This document shows positions 1 to 8,765 of a stretch of 34,923 nucleotides of DNA, one piece after another (positions within the stretch are counted from its first letter, which is position 1; every line of letters begins with the position of its first letter). The DNA lies in contig JALJEE010000850.1 of NCBI GenBank assembly GCA_023231475.1, positions 1-34,923 on the forward strand, in the 5' to 3' direction. Made by a program: the position numbers and the translations under genes. This DNA comes from Seison nebaliae. Lineage: Eukaryota; Rotifera; Pararotatoria; Seisonacea; Seisonidae. The notes beneath the pieces were generated by a model. It was not told the DNA's origin. It did not search any database and was given only the letters and a program-made list of their open reading frames with translations.

Positions 1-916
1 ATTGAGAAGGATAAAACTTTTAAACGATATTTTCGAAACATGCGGGAGAGAGAAAAATGAACTCTTATGCAAAATGCCCTGTTTATGCATGAAATATTAA
101 AAATTTTTCAAATTTTTTTGCACTATCTTTAAGAGCTTGAATAGGGCTATTTTGCGATATCCATCTTTACGAAAGATACTTCATAGGACAGAAGTTATGA
201 CCGGGTTTATAAAAACGTAAAAGTGTCTGATTACTTTAAGTTTCTACTGTATAAGGAAAATGTTATTTAAGGAGAGAGAAAAAAAATGGGAAATACGTTC
301 CGTTTTATCAATTTTTGGAAGAAAAGAGAAAGTTCGGAAATAGGTTCCTAGATTCATCTGCTATCATCTTCCTTTTTTATTCATTTCACTCATCTTAACA
401 ATCAATTTATTTGAAATGTCATTTTCCCTTTTTTGTTGAAGAGGAAATGACTGTTTATGATTTCATCCATTTCAATGTCATTCTTTCATCCTTTCAAGGC
501 GACATCTTCAGTTTATCAGATCTTCTGAATTAACAGTGAAGTGAACAGCAAAAGAATTATCGAGTTAATACACTTCTTCCAATTTCAACTTCATTTCGTA
601 GATATGGAACAAAAAAACATCAAATCCCTTTGAACAACAAGAAGTGGAAAAATATTTCGATACACAAACTGAATCCATATCGAGTCGATTCTACTTTCAT
701 GATGTAGTTGAATCGAATGAAACGTTTTCGAAATAATTCAACGGCAAATTTCGAATCATCGTACTGAATGTTATTTAAAGATTGATTTGTTGTTTGATTT
801 TAAGATACATATAATATTTATTAGTTAAAAAGCATAAAGAAAGATGATAAACATACACAAATTTTTATATTTCGTATTATATTTAGAATGTAAACAAATT
901 AATTTGCTAGAGTGTA
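1..916. other. Intergenic, no gene seen
   Basis: No open frame with coding character or recognisable family was seen on either strand. The right part holds the probable 3' UTR of the minus-strand protease gene that ends at 917, including an AATAAA at 822-817 (minus strand). The rest is A+T-rich sequence without repeats that I could identify. Confidence 0.5.
817..822 (-). terminator. Polyadenylation signal AATAAA for the C48 protease gene
   Basis: On the minus strand AATAAA lies about 95 nt downstream of the stop codon at 919-917. The position suits a short 3' UTR. It is inferred from the hexamer alone. Confidence 0.4.
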
Positions 917-2865
917 TTAATGGATTAGGACTTGTTGCTCTGGAAGCGCAACTGGAAGAAATGTCTCATTATCTACTTCAACTCCTTCTATGATCGAAAC
1001 TTGGTGGTAATCTTCTGGTTTCATTGCGGCTGGTGTGCCACTTATTACAGATCGTACATAATCATAAGTATATTTGCCACATTCGAAACCCATACGTTGG
1101 TTCTCCGTATGCACAACTGTCACATGTATATCTTTAAAATGTTGATTGAAAAGTACCATATATAATATGGTGGCGAAAATTGTATGCTGCCCAAAGCCAT
1201 GGCTGCGACCACTATCGAAAACCGCTACATGGTATTCGTCATTTTTCTTTTGAAATACATTTAGGTTCCAATGATCATATAGCAATGTGGGAATAATGAC
1301 TAAAGTATTATCTTTCGCAAAGTTGCTTTCCTTAAAAATGTCTAAAACCATGGCCTCCGAATTAGTATTCATGACAGACTTTGATACAGCTTCTAATTTA
1401 GCAGATACCTTCTCTCTATTGAATTTTCTCATCTTTACTCCAGCCTCATTCATTGCTTCAGTATATAGATTAGGTACAATGAAATTGTTTGTAGAATCCA
1501 TATTGCTGTGGTAGGAACAATATCTGAAAGCGTAAACCTCCAGCCGTTCATCAGCTATAGTACTTTGAAAACCAATTTTAGATTCAATGTTTGGAAATAA
1601 AAAGTTTTTTTTATCAAATTTTTTTTTGTTGACTTAATGAAATAATAACATTAAAGATAATAAAAGACAACAAGAATAATATAAAGCGATTAGAGAAATG
1701 GAAACTTAAAGGACGCCTGAAGTTGGAAACGTCTACTTCGGTAGAATCAAAGTGCCGCGGTTCGAAATTTTTTAGGTTCATTTTCTGCAGTAATTCTATT
1801 ATTCTACTTGTGACTTCGGAGACCATATTTACCATATCTTTCCTACTTTTTAAATCTTATTACTCATTTTATTTTCAGTTGAAACTTAAAAAAATACCGA
1901 CCAAATTCCAATGGCGTATCTTCGATTCTTTTTAATATTCTTAACACTTCTTCGTTTAACAGAAGTTCGTCATCAATTTTGTTTAAATATAACGGATCTG
2001 CTTTTACGTTTGGCAACGACGGGGTTGCCCTGCCTAAATCTATTGCATTAACGGATTCCTTCTGAGTCTTAGGTTCATCGTCAATACGTTTTCGCTTTTC
2101 TTTCATATATTTCTCAAATACTTTAAGCTTCATTTCACCATCTTCGGAAGTATCCTCTTCAATATTGGCTAGCATTTCATCGTCTGATATTCCAACACTA
2201 TTCTGCGTGAAGATTAAATCAGATAAAATGTTCTGCGTGTCTACATCATCACTCCGTTCATCTTTTACTTTCCTTTTTAAAGTCTTCATATAATGGTTAT
2301 TTAGTAAGAATACCACGACAAATGTATTCTTATTGAAAATTGGTGTTTCACTTATCTTATCCAAAAAATCTTTATATGATGCGTCACCTTTATATTTAAT
2401 CATTGTCTTTTCAGCAAAAATGAATTTGCTCAAAAACTTTTTTTGCCAATTTTCAATGTTACCCCTCTCTGCGTATTGTCTAAAAGTTAATCCTTTTGCT
2501 TTTATAAAAGGTTGAATACTGGCAAGCACGTCCTCTCTTTCTGTTATTTCATCCGACAACTTTTGAATTATCCCCTCCATTATTTCTACTTCCTCGGTCG
2601 TATATGATGTATATGTATCATCTATAATGTTATTCAAATCTGTGATGGTTGAACCACGTTGCAGTTTCAATGAAAATTCTTCTGTCTTTTTTTCCTCAAA
2701 AGTCTTTTCCTTCTTTGGCTTTCCTTGAGCTTTATCACCTTCCCCTTCATGGTCTTAATCATGAAATTAAATTAATTAATGTTTCTCATCAATTCCAAGA
2801 TGGTACTAACGAACACCGTATACGACGACACATAACGCAAGTAACACAAAATAGAATTTAGTCAT
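917..2865 (-). CDS. Predicted secreted Ulp1-like (peptidase C48) cysteine protease
   Basis: Four exons join in frame: 2865-2817, 2753-1898, 1842-1706 and 1554-917 (559 aa). Introns are 63, 55 and 151 nt; the third is the least certain. Exon 1 encodes a hydrophobic leader, MTKFYFVLLALCVVVY, that looks like a signal peptide. A long Lys/Glu-rich helical region follows. Residues about 340-515 form the protease domain, with the C48 order His442 (YDHWNL), Asp461 (VFDSG), Gln500 and Cys506 (Q-5 residues-CG); the Gln-Cys spacing equals that of yeast Ulp1. C48 enzymes normally cut SUMO/NEDD8 C-termini inside the nucleus or cytoplasm, so a leader peptide is odd. It could be a secreted effector-type protease, or exon 1 could be mis-joined. 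A transposon-borne protease is less likely, as no transposase or terminal repeats are seen around it. Fold assignment fairly sure, secretion inferred. Confidence 0.62.
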
Positions 2866-3383
2866 GTCAAAGTAGAAATGAAAAAGAATGAAAGAAAAAG
2901 AAAATTGAATGAAAGTGAAATGAAATACTCAACTCAATTTATAAATGACATTTCTTTCTCCCTAGTAGGGAGTCCCTACCATATCTCTTTAAGTTAGCAC
3001 AATGTAAAATTATTCAAAACTTCAATTCTTCCATTCGTGAAGGTAAAAATAAAATTTATGAATTTAATCAAAACTATTTCATTAACTAATATTTTTATTA
3101 TTTGTTTATAATATAAACTTCCCGTTGGGATAAATGATGAAAAAATGAGACGTTATTTCTGACATTATTCATTCGGTATTATTGATTTTGAACTTAATAG
3201 AAATTAATTGAAATAAAACTATCATTTAAAAATTATTATTGACAAATTTTTACTCAATTTTAATGAAATCCTTTCAACGAATTTTTAGTCTCCATTTACA
3301 GGCGGTTGGAGAAAGTTAAGATTGTTAATGATTAAAACTGACAAACTGAAAGATTAATTAGAGAGGCTGGAATGAAAAGAATT
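2866..3383. other. Intergenic, promoter of C48 gene and 3' flank of ATPAF1
   Basis: About 520 nt with no coding frame. Apart from the TATA-like motif at 2937-2943, it is purine-rich (GAAA runs at 2876-2925) and otherwise featureless A+T-rich sequence. Confidence 0.4.
2937..2943 (-). promoter_or_regulatory. TATA box candidate of the C48 protease gene
   Basis: TATAAAT on the minus strand, inside a 10-bp palindrome at 2937-2946, lies 72 nt upstream of the ATG at 2865. This spacing would suit a short 5' UTR. TATA promoters are typical of tissue-restricted genes, which would fit a secreted product; that is inference. Confidence 0.35.
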
Positions 3384-4367
3384 TTATTTTTTATATTTCT
3401 TCACAATGGATTTGGGATATAAATCTTTCGATTTCATACAAAATTCTATGAGTTTCTGATATTTGAATGAATCCGATTTCTCATTAAATTCCTTCACTAA
3501 ACTCTGTCCGACCATTTTCTCCTCAGCATCATGGGAAGCGTATAAGAGTTTTATCGTTCTCGCCATTAAATGTCCTTCGACTGTTGTAAAATTCTCTTCT
3601 AACATATCACCTTTCATTAGGACGAGATTATGCGTCTCCATCAATTCATCATAGTGACGAAATATCATTTTTATGGGGGAATTCTGTCCATGAGCCTGAT
3701 AGTTGATGAGAGATGTCAAATAGAATATGTCATTATTCCATTGACAAATATAAAATTCGATTCCATTCTCGTTTGGAAGAGGAAGTAACATCTGGAGGAA
3801 AAATTAAACTGGAACAATTGAGAGAGCAAACTAAACTAATGGGAAGTGGTTGGCGATGCTTTTCATTTCTCTGTAAACATTTCCATCAAAAGCTCCAGAA
3901 ATGGTTCGTTTATTCTTATAAAATTCATGCCAAAGATGAATGATATCTTCTTTCGTCAAATCTTTCAATGTCTCTTCTTTCATGATATTGAATAATGACG
4001 TGGTTGATGAAGATCCATCTGATAAATTTTTGTTCTTCATTCCAATCAAATTCGTCTGAATATGTTTCTGAATATCTTTCGACTCTTCTAATGGTTTACC
4101 CCACTTATTCTCTTTCAAACGATCATCCAATTTCTTATGAAATTTTTCTGAATCTACTCTAGTAAAAAATTGAAGAAAAATTCAAATTTTTTCAAAATCA
4201 TTTAACTTTAAGACTTCCTTCAATTTTCCTTTGTATTTTTGAAAATATTTATTTTCTTCGATCGTCCTCAAATTCTTCTTTAATTGATCGGTCGATTTCT
4301 CTTCTATTTTGGTAGATTGCATCCTGGACAATATCGGCATTCCACACAGTCTACCAATGCGCAACAT
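3384..4367 (-). CDS. ATPAF1: ATP synthase mitochondrial F1 complex assembly factor 1 (ATP11 family)
   Basis: ATPAF1/Atp11 is a matrix chaperone that binds the F1 beta subunit so that the alpha3-beta3 hexamer can form. Three exons, 4367-4207, 4158-3837 and 3791-3384, give 296 aa; introns are 48 and 45 nt with GTTAAA and GTTTAG donors. The N-terminus (MLRIGRLCGMPILSR) is basic and amphipathic like a mitochondrial presequence. Family-typical stretches are the helical LTKEDIIHLWHEFYKNK region in exon 2, then across the exon 2/3 join FPLMLLPLPNENGIEFYICQW (human counterpart FLYALPRREGYEFFVGQW), then SLINYQAHG in exon 3. Residues are conserved to the C-terminus and the length is close to the human protein. 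AATAAA overlaps the stop codon (3388-3383), implying a very short 3' UTR. Identification is by remembered family sequence and is quite sure. Confidence 0.88.
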
Positions 4368-4588
4368 ATTTTCGTGCTTGAAAAAAAAGCTTCCTTTTCA
4401 AGTTATTCAATTTTCACTACTACATGTCGAGAAACTTAATATTCTGAATATATTTATTTCTTAATTAACAAAATTAATACAAAGAAATAAACTGTAAAAA
4501 TATAGATTTATAGAAGTTCATAATACCCCGTTCGTTTAACCGTTCAACTAATTCAGAGTCAGGAGATATATGTCTTATTTTACTTACC
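4368..4588. other. Promoter-side spacer of ATPAF1
   Basis: A+T-rich spacer between the ATPAF1 start and the foldback element. No motif stood out. Confidence 0.3.
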
Positions 4589-4894
4589 CTCACAAGTAAG
4601 GTATCCGATGGGTCCCAACGCAAATTGGAAATAAAAATAATTAGGTTATGCAGAAAATAATGCTGATTAAGATAGGGTTTTTATTTTCTGCCAAATCATT
4701 ATATTAGCGTCTATGTTGGAGGAAAACTTATATATTACAAATCAATGGGTTCATGATGGCAAATGTGATTTTTGTATATAAAACTGATTCAAAATTTATA
4801 CAGAAATCACATATGTCATCATAAACCCATTGATTTGTAATATTATTTTTATTTCCAATTTGCGTTAGGCCCCATCGGATACCTTCCTTGTCAG
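4589..4894. mobile_element. Foldback / MITE-like element with a 92-bp interruption in one arm
   Basis: Long inverted repeats bound this 306-bp block. The outer arms, 4589-4641 and 4842-4894, match inverted over 53 bp with about 4 mismatches and share the core GGTATCCGATGGG and GCAAATTGGAAATAAAAATAAT. The inner arms, 4734-4778 and 4797-4841, match inverted over 45 bp with about 4 mismatches. In the right half the two arms are contiguous; in the left half 92 bp (4642-4733) separate them. The loop is about 18 bp. No open frame is present, so it is non-autonomous. No clear target-site duplication was seen. A MITE or foldback DNA transposon is most likely; a stable hairpin of other origin is possible. 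Confidence 0.72.
4642..4733. repeat. 92-bp segment interrupting the left arm of the foldback element
   Basis: This segment has no counterpart in the right arm, where the flanking bases are contiguous. It contains its own perfect 11-bp inverted repeat, GCAGAAAATAA at 4650-4660 against TTATTTTCTGC at 4681-4691. Either a secondary insertion into the left arm or sequence lost from the right arm explains it. Confidence 0.5.
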
Positions 4895-4937
4895 CATTTT
4901 TTTCATATGACCATCAGATTATTGAAATTTCTTGTAC

Positions 4938-5010
4938 GCCGTTATAGCTCAGTTGGTAAAGCGTTAGACTGAAGATCTAAAGGTCCCTGATCCGATCTTC
5001 GTTCACCGCG
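4938..5010 (+). pseudogene. Decayed tRNA-Phe (GAA)
   Basis: The 5' two thirds follow eukaryotic tRNA-Phe closely, with an intact five-pair anticodon stem TTAGA/TCTAA around loop CTGAAGA (anticodon GAA). The acceptor stem has 2 mismatches of 7, the D stem 1 of 4, and the T stem keeps only three of five pairs, one of them a G-T wobble. The T loop reads TCCGATC rather than TTCGATC and the discriminator base is G. B-box and folding are therefore damaged, which suggests a pseudogene rather than a working tRNA. It starts 44 bp from the foldback element. Confidence 0.72.
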
Positions 5011-5233
5011 ATGTAAAGTAAATTTTTTTTTGATGTTAAATTTATTCAAAATGGTATTCTACATTATACAGTATTATATCAGAAACATTAATAACGAATG
5101 ATTAGATGACCAAAATGGTTCTAAATAGGTGACATTCAAAAATTTTCAAAAACAATTCTCAAAGAGAGTTCCAGCTAATTTGAATAAGAAACTGTGGTAA
5201 TAAATATAATAGTAATGTCGAATAAAATATTTT

Positions 5234-5313
5234 TGATAGCGGTAGGATTCCAACTGACGCACTTTCGGACTGGTGCATTAAACCAGTGCATTAGACCACT
5301 CGGCCACGCTACC
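5234..5313 (-). pseudogene. Type-II tRNA relic, tRNA-Leu(AAG)-like body with anticodon AAT
   Basis: Read on the minus strand the 80-nt body tracks tRNA-Leu(AAG): acceptor GGTAGCG/CGCTATC (one G-T pair), D arm beginning TGGCCGAGTGGTCTAA, and a variable region longer than in class-I tRNAs. The anticodon stem CTGGT/ACCAG is fully paired, including an A-T to T-A swap at the pair next to the loop. The loop TTAATGC gives anticodon AAT, which would read the Ile codon ATT. The D stem has one mismatch, the T stem two of five, and the T loop is TTGGAAT with the key C56 changed to G, so it is probably not functional. There is no intron. Confidence 0.65.
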
Positions 5314-5454
5314 GATGTTCGTAACGTTTCAATTTTAATGAAGTGTTTGTTATGGATAAGAAGCATTTACCAGAAATTTTATCTTTATTATTCATATTTT
5401 ATTATATTAGATTATAAATAAATATTCTTTCGAATAATGAAACTCGACGCATAT

Positions 5455-6947
5455 TTACATAACCGGAGCATAATAATCAAATTTATGATCTTCGTTAAAA
5501 TTCTCCATTAAGAAGTTTGTGAGGAAATTGAATTGAAACATTTTTTTCGGACATATGACAATGTAATTATTAAACTCGAAATAATGTCGTTGGAAGGAAT
5601 TTTCGGAAACGGATCCTCTTACCAACAAAGAGGCAGAATATCGTAAGAAAATTAATCCAATTATTCCAATTAAATGTGAAAGAATTAGAGAAAGTACTTG
5701 ATAAGATGATAAGAAATAAATATTAAACATGTTCCATACAAATCTCCAGATATTGATCGATGAGAAGAAACAAGTCAATAAATAAATTGAAGTTGAGATT
5801 CTCATAAATATTTTATTGTCCACTTTCCAATTGATGTTGAGAACATATTCCTGAATGACTATGAGAAAAAAGAATGATGTGTATCCGATAACACCGCTGA
5901 TTATAGATGAGACATAATCGACGTCCAACGATTTATTTATGTAAGATGATACATCAGTTCCGTTGCTATTATTATTAAGAAAACTTTTCGTTATTTTCTC
6001 GTTGAAATATAAATAGTCAATAAGTAGCCATAAACTTCTCCAACCTAATATGATAATGGAATGTATTATTAATATCGTGTATAAGGAGTTTAAGAGATCT
6101 TTAAATGTCGAAGATTTCTTTAATGACGATGTTTGATGAACACATTCCAATTCATCAATTAATTCTACATCATTCGTTCCAAAACAGAATTCATCATTTA
6201 CTTTCATAATTTTTCTTTTCGATAATGGTTCATGTTCAATATCAGATTCAGAATTTTCTAACATAAGGAAATTTAACTAGAAAAAAATTTAGAATTCCTT
6301 TACGTCAAACTTTTGTAGAAAGGAAATGAAACATTTGTATTTTTCTTTAGTTCTTCAGTGTTTGTCTTGAAGAATAATGGAATATTATGGAAACTATTGA
6401 TCCCTTCGTGTAGACATGTAAATGGTGCTGAAATTAAGCCGATAATGGTACCATGAATTATGGAAAGAACGATTGCAATCAATCCGCCTATAATTGCTGA
6501 TAAGAGACTTCGACCGAAAATATGATCTATAATATTCCAGAAACCTCTCCAATGTAAGACATTGAAATTAGAATGGAAATAAATGTAAATGATCCTGAAT
6601 AATCTCTTCATTACATAACTTTTAATCTTTTCTTCTATTGAACATATTTGAGATTGGAAGTAATGAGTATTTATTAGGAAAAAAGCACCAATACCAAATG
6701 AAACGAGAGCACTCAATAGGAAATTGTTCGGTACAACAAATAAATCGAATAATTGCCATGTTCCTCTCCAAAACGATATACAAAGTGAACCAATTAGGAA
6801 ACAGATAATAAACGAATCGATAAATTGGTATAGAATGTTAATCTTATAATATCTTGATAGAATTGGAACCGTATTATTTACATTATGATGATGATTCCTC
6901 TTCGTGTTTCGTTGGTTTTCACACTTGATATTATATAATCTCAACAT
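5455..6947 (-). CDS. Fuseless-family multi-pass membrane protein
   Basis: Two exons, 6947-6311 and 6257-5455, joined across a 53-nt GTTTGA...TTAG intron, give a 479-aa protein. The ATG at 6947 is preferred over a TTG two codons upstream. Eight or more hydrophobic segments are visible. The signature W-R-x-x-W-x-x-[ID]-D occurs four times: residues 60-68 (WRGTWQLFD), 133-141 (WRGFWNIID), 285-293 (WRSLWLLID) and a diverged copy at 383-391 (WRFVWNMFN). This motif marks the Fuseless (fusl) family; Drosophila Fusl is an eight-pass protein that organises presynaptic calcium channels. An ATG at 6264 could make the second half a separate 269-aa gene, but only 35 nt lie between the open frames and the join is in phase, so one gene is more likely. 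Function here is inferred from the family. Confidence 0.68.
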
Positions 6948-7568
6948 TATCAAACGATATTGAAAGTGTGCTTCAATTATCTTGACATTATTAATCAGTT
7001 CATTACCAAACAGTTCAACAAATGATTATGATGACGTCTAATTATGAGAATGACATCAACTTAATTCAAGGTTAGATGCAAAATTTGAGTCGAAATGGGA
7101 AATAATGTGAAAAGAAAAAAAGGAATAATTCTCTAAATTTCAATTAATTAAACTTTAACAATGTCATACGATAAATGGATAAGTAAATGCCAAATTACGT
7201 AAAGAGACTTTCAATGGACATGTGAATCTCCTCGACTGTTAGAAAAGGAAATTTATTCATCAATAAAATTTGAGGAAATTAAAAACCTGAAAAAAAACTT
7301 CAAAGTTCTACGACAATTCGTCATATCTTCACCCAATTATTAATTCACCGAAATGTCACCTGAGAAAACAATAAATCTTTTTCTAACAATGTTAAACTTT
7401 CCGGTGACATAAATTTTATGCATTTTTCTGATCGGAAACACTTGACATTTTTCCACTTCCATCGATCCACTTCGAAACAATAGATTAAAGGTGTAACACT
7501 TAACTGACATTGTTAGTAAATTAGTTTGAAACATTATTATATTTATCTTAAACATAAACGGGAAGTTG
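6948..7568. other. Divergent promoter region, no gene seen
   Basis: About 620 nt separate the starts of the Fuseless-like gene (minus) and the membrane-protein gene at 7569 (plus). A minus-strand open frame reaching into 7340-7861 is only the complement of the latter gene. No other motif could be supported. Confidence 0.4.
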
Positions 7569-8495
7569 ATGCGAATTCTTATTAAACTTTTCTTATGTCT
7601 AATTTTTATCGACATAATAATGTGCATGTATGATCCGATAAACCGGTTGGAGGATGAGAGGCAAGGACACCGAAGAGATAAAAGAGTTGCAACATTTGGC
7701 AAGAAAGGCAAACGACGAGGTGGTCGAAGAACTTTCAAGAAGAAAAATCGACCCAAAAAATCGAAGAAGACTCCAAGGAAACAAGCAAGTACGAAATTGT
7801 TTAAAAGTACGACAGAAATCGTGATGACAACAATTCCATCAACTATACCATTACCTACCACTACTCATACCGTTCCAACAACAACAAGCATGGAAATAAT
7901 TCTACCAAACTTCAATGATGAAACGACGACTATTCGAGAAGATGAATCAACGACATTTATTAATCCATTCGATATAACAGAGGCGTTCAATGAAAATATG
8001 TTGTATACTTTAGGATCGTTTTATGAGAACCCAAATAATATTGACAAGAAATCACCAAACATTATGCCGACATCAATTGCTAAAGTAATCGATAGAAAAC
8101 CCCCAATTGAAAAGAAAAGAGTGGAGAAGAGTTCGAAAAGTCTCTTCAATATTGATCGATCGTATTTTATTCATTTTATTCTCATTTCATTTACAGTAAC
8201 CTTATGCTTCATCTTTTGTGTCCTTCCTTTAATCTGTTATTTTTATGGAGAGAATCGACGTGTAAGAATTTTTGAACGTAACATGATCAATCAATTAATT
8301 TCTTATCGGAAAGTTTCTCCCTCCAAAAACAAACCACACAAATTTCAAAATAATGACAATAGCAACAATTTTCAAGAAAGTTTCTCTGCGATCACACTTC
8401 ATGTTCCAACGATAAATCAATTATTGAAAAGTCATACTTTCGTTACTCCACTCAATCAGAACAGGAAAACTTCAGGAAACATATCTAATTGTTGA
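7569..8495 (+). CDS. Unrecognised single-pass membrane protein with Thr-rich ectodomain
   Basis: Single exon, 308 aa, starting at the ATG at 7569 (a TTG codon just upstream is not needed). I do not recognise the family. Visible features: a signal peptide at residues 1-19; a furin-like site RDKR at 36-39; a strongly basic tract of Lys/Arg/Gly at about 45-75; a Thr/Pro-rich stretch at about 76-130 suited to O-glycosylation; a transmembrane helix at about 199-227; and a cytoplasmic tail of about 80 residues rich in Asn and Ser. The layout is that of a type I surface protein, perhaps cleaved after RDKR. It stands divergent to the Fuseless-like gene and tandem with the secreted protein at 8766. 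No function can be given. Confidence 0.72.
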   Translation: MRILIKLFLCLIFIDIIMCMYDPINRLEDERQGHRRDKRVATFGKKGKRRGGRRTFKKKNRPKKSKKTPRKQASTKLFKSTTEIVMTTIPSTIPLPTTTHTVPTTTSMEIILPNFNDETTTIREDESTTFINPFDITEAFNENMLYTLGSFYENPNNIDKKSPNIMPTSIAKVIDRKPPIEKKRVEKSSKSLFNIDRSYFIHFILISFTVTLCFIFCVLPLICYFYGENRRVRIFERNMINQLISYRKVSPSKNKPHKFQNNDNSNNFQESFSAITLHVPTINQLLKSHTFVTPLNQNRKTSGNISNC

Positions 8496-8765
8496 TAATT
8501 TAAAAATAATAATTTTTTCTTTCAAAACTTGTATTCAGAATTTTTATTATCATTTTCAATTTACTTTAATGAAATCGAACAAATTTAACGTCTTCTTTCT
8601 TAAATTTACCTTCAATCAATTTCTCTTGACCAGGAGACGAACTAATGAAGAAAACTTTCAATTGAATTAGCAGGAAGATGCCGATTAAAAGTTTTCCTTT
8701 GCCATAACTTGTCTATTTAAAGTTGTTTGAAATGGAAATTAAGTTCATTCGTATAAATAACAAAC

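Noticed and set aside
917-2865. C48 protease as part of a Polinton or other transposon
   Set aside because: No polymerase, integrase, capsid-type gene or terminal repeats were seen nearby, and the domain is spliced into a longer host-type gene with its own leader and TATA-like motif.
5455-6264. Second half of the Fuseless-like gene as an independent gene starting at 6264
   Set aside because: Only 35 nt lie between the open frames, and a 53-nt intron of the usual size and donor type joins them in phase.
7340-7861. Minus-strand open frame of about 170 codons
   Set aside because: It is the complement of the gene at 7569, lacks a family and follows the A+T pattern of the plus-strand codons.
8752-8759. 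TATAAATA upstream of the secreted protein at 8766
   Set aside because: It is only about 7 nt from the ATG, too close to place a transcription start between them.
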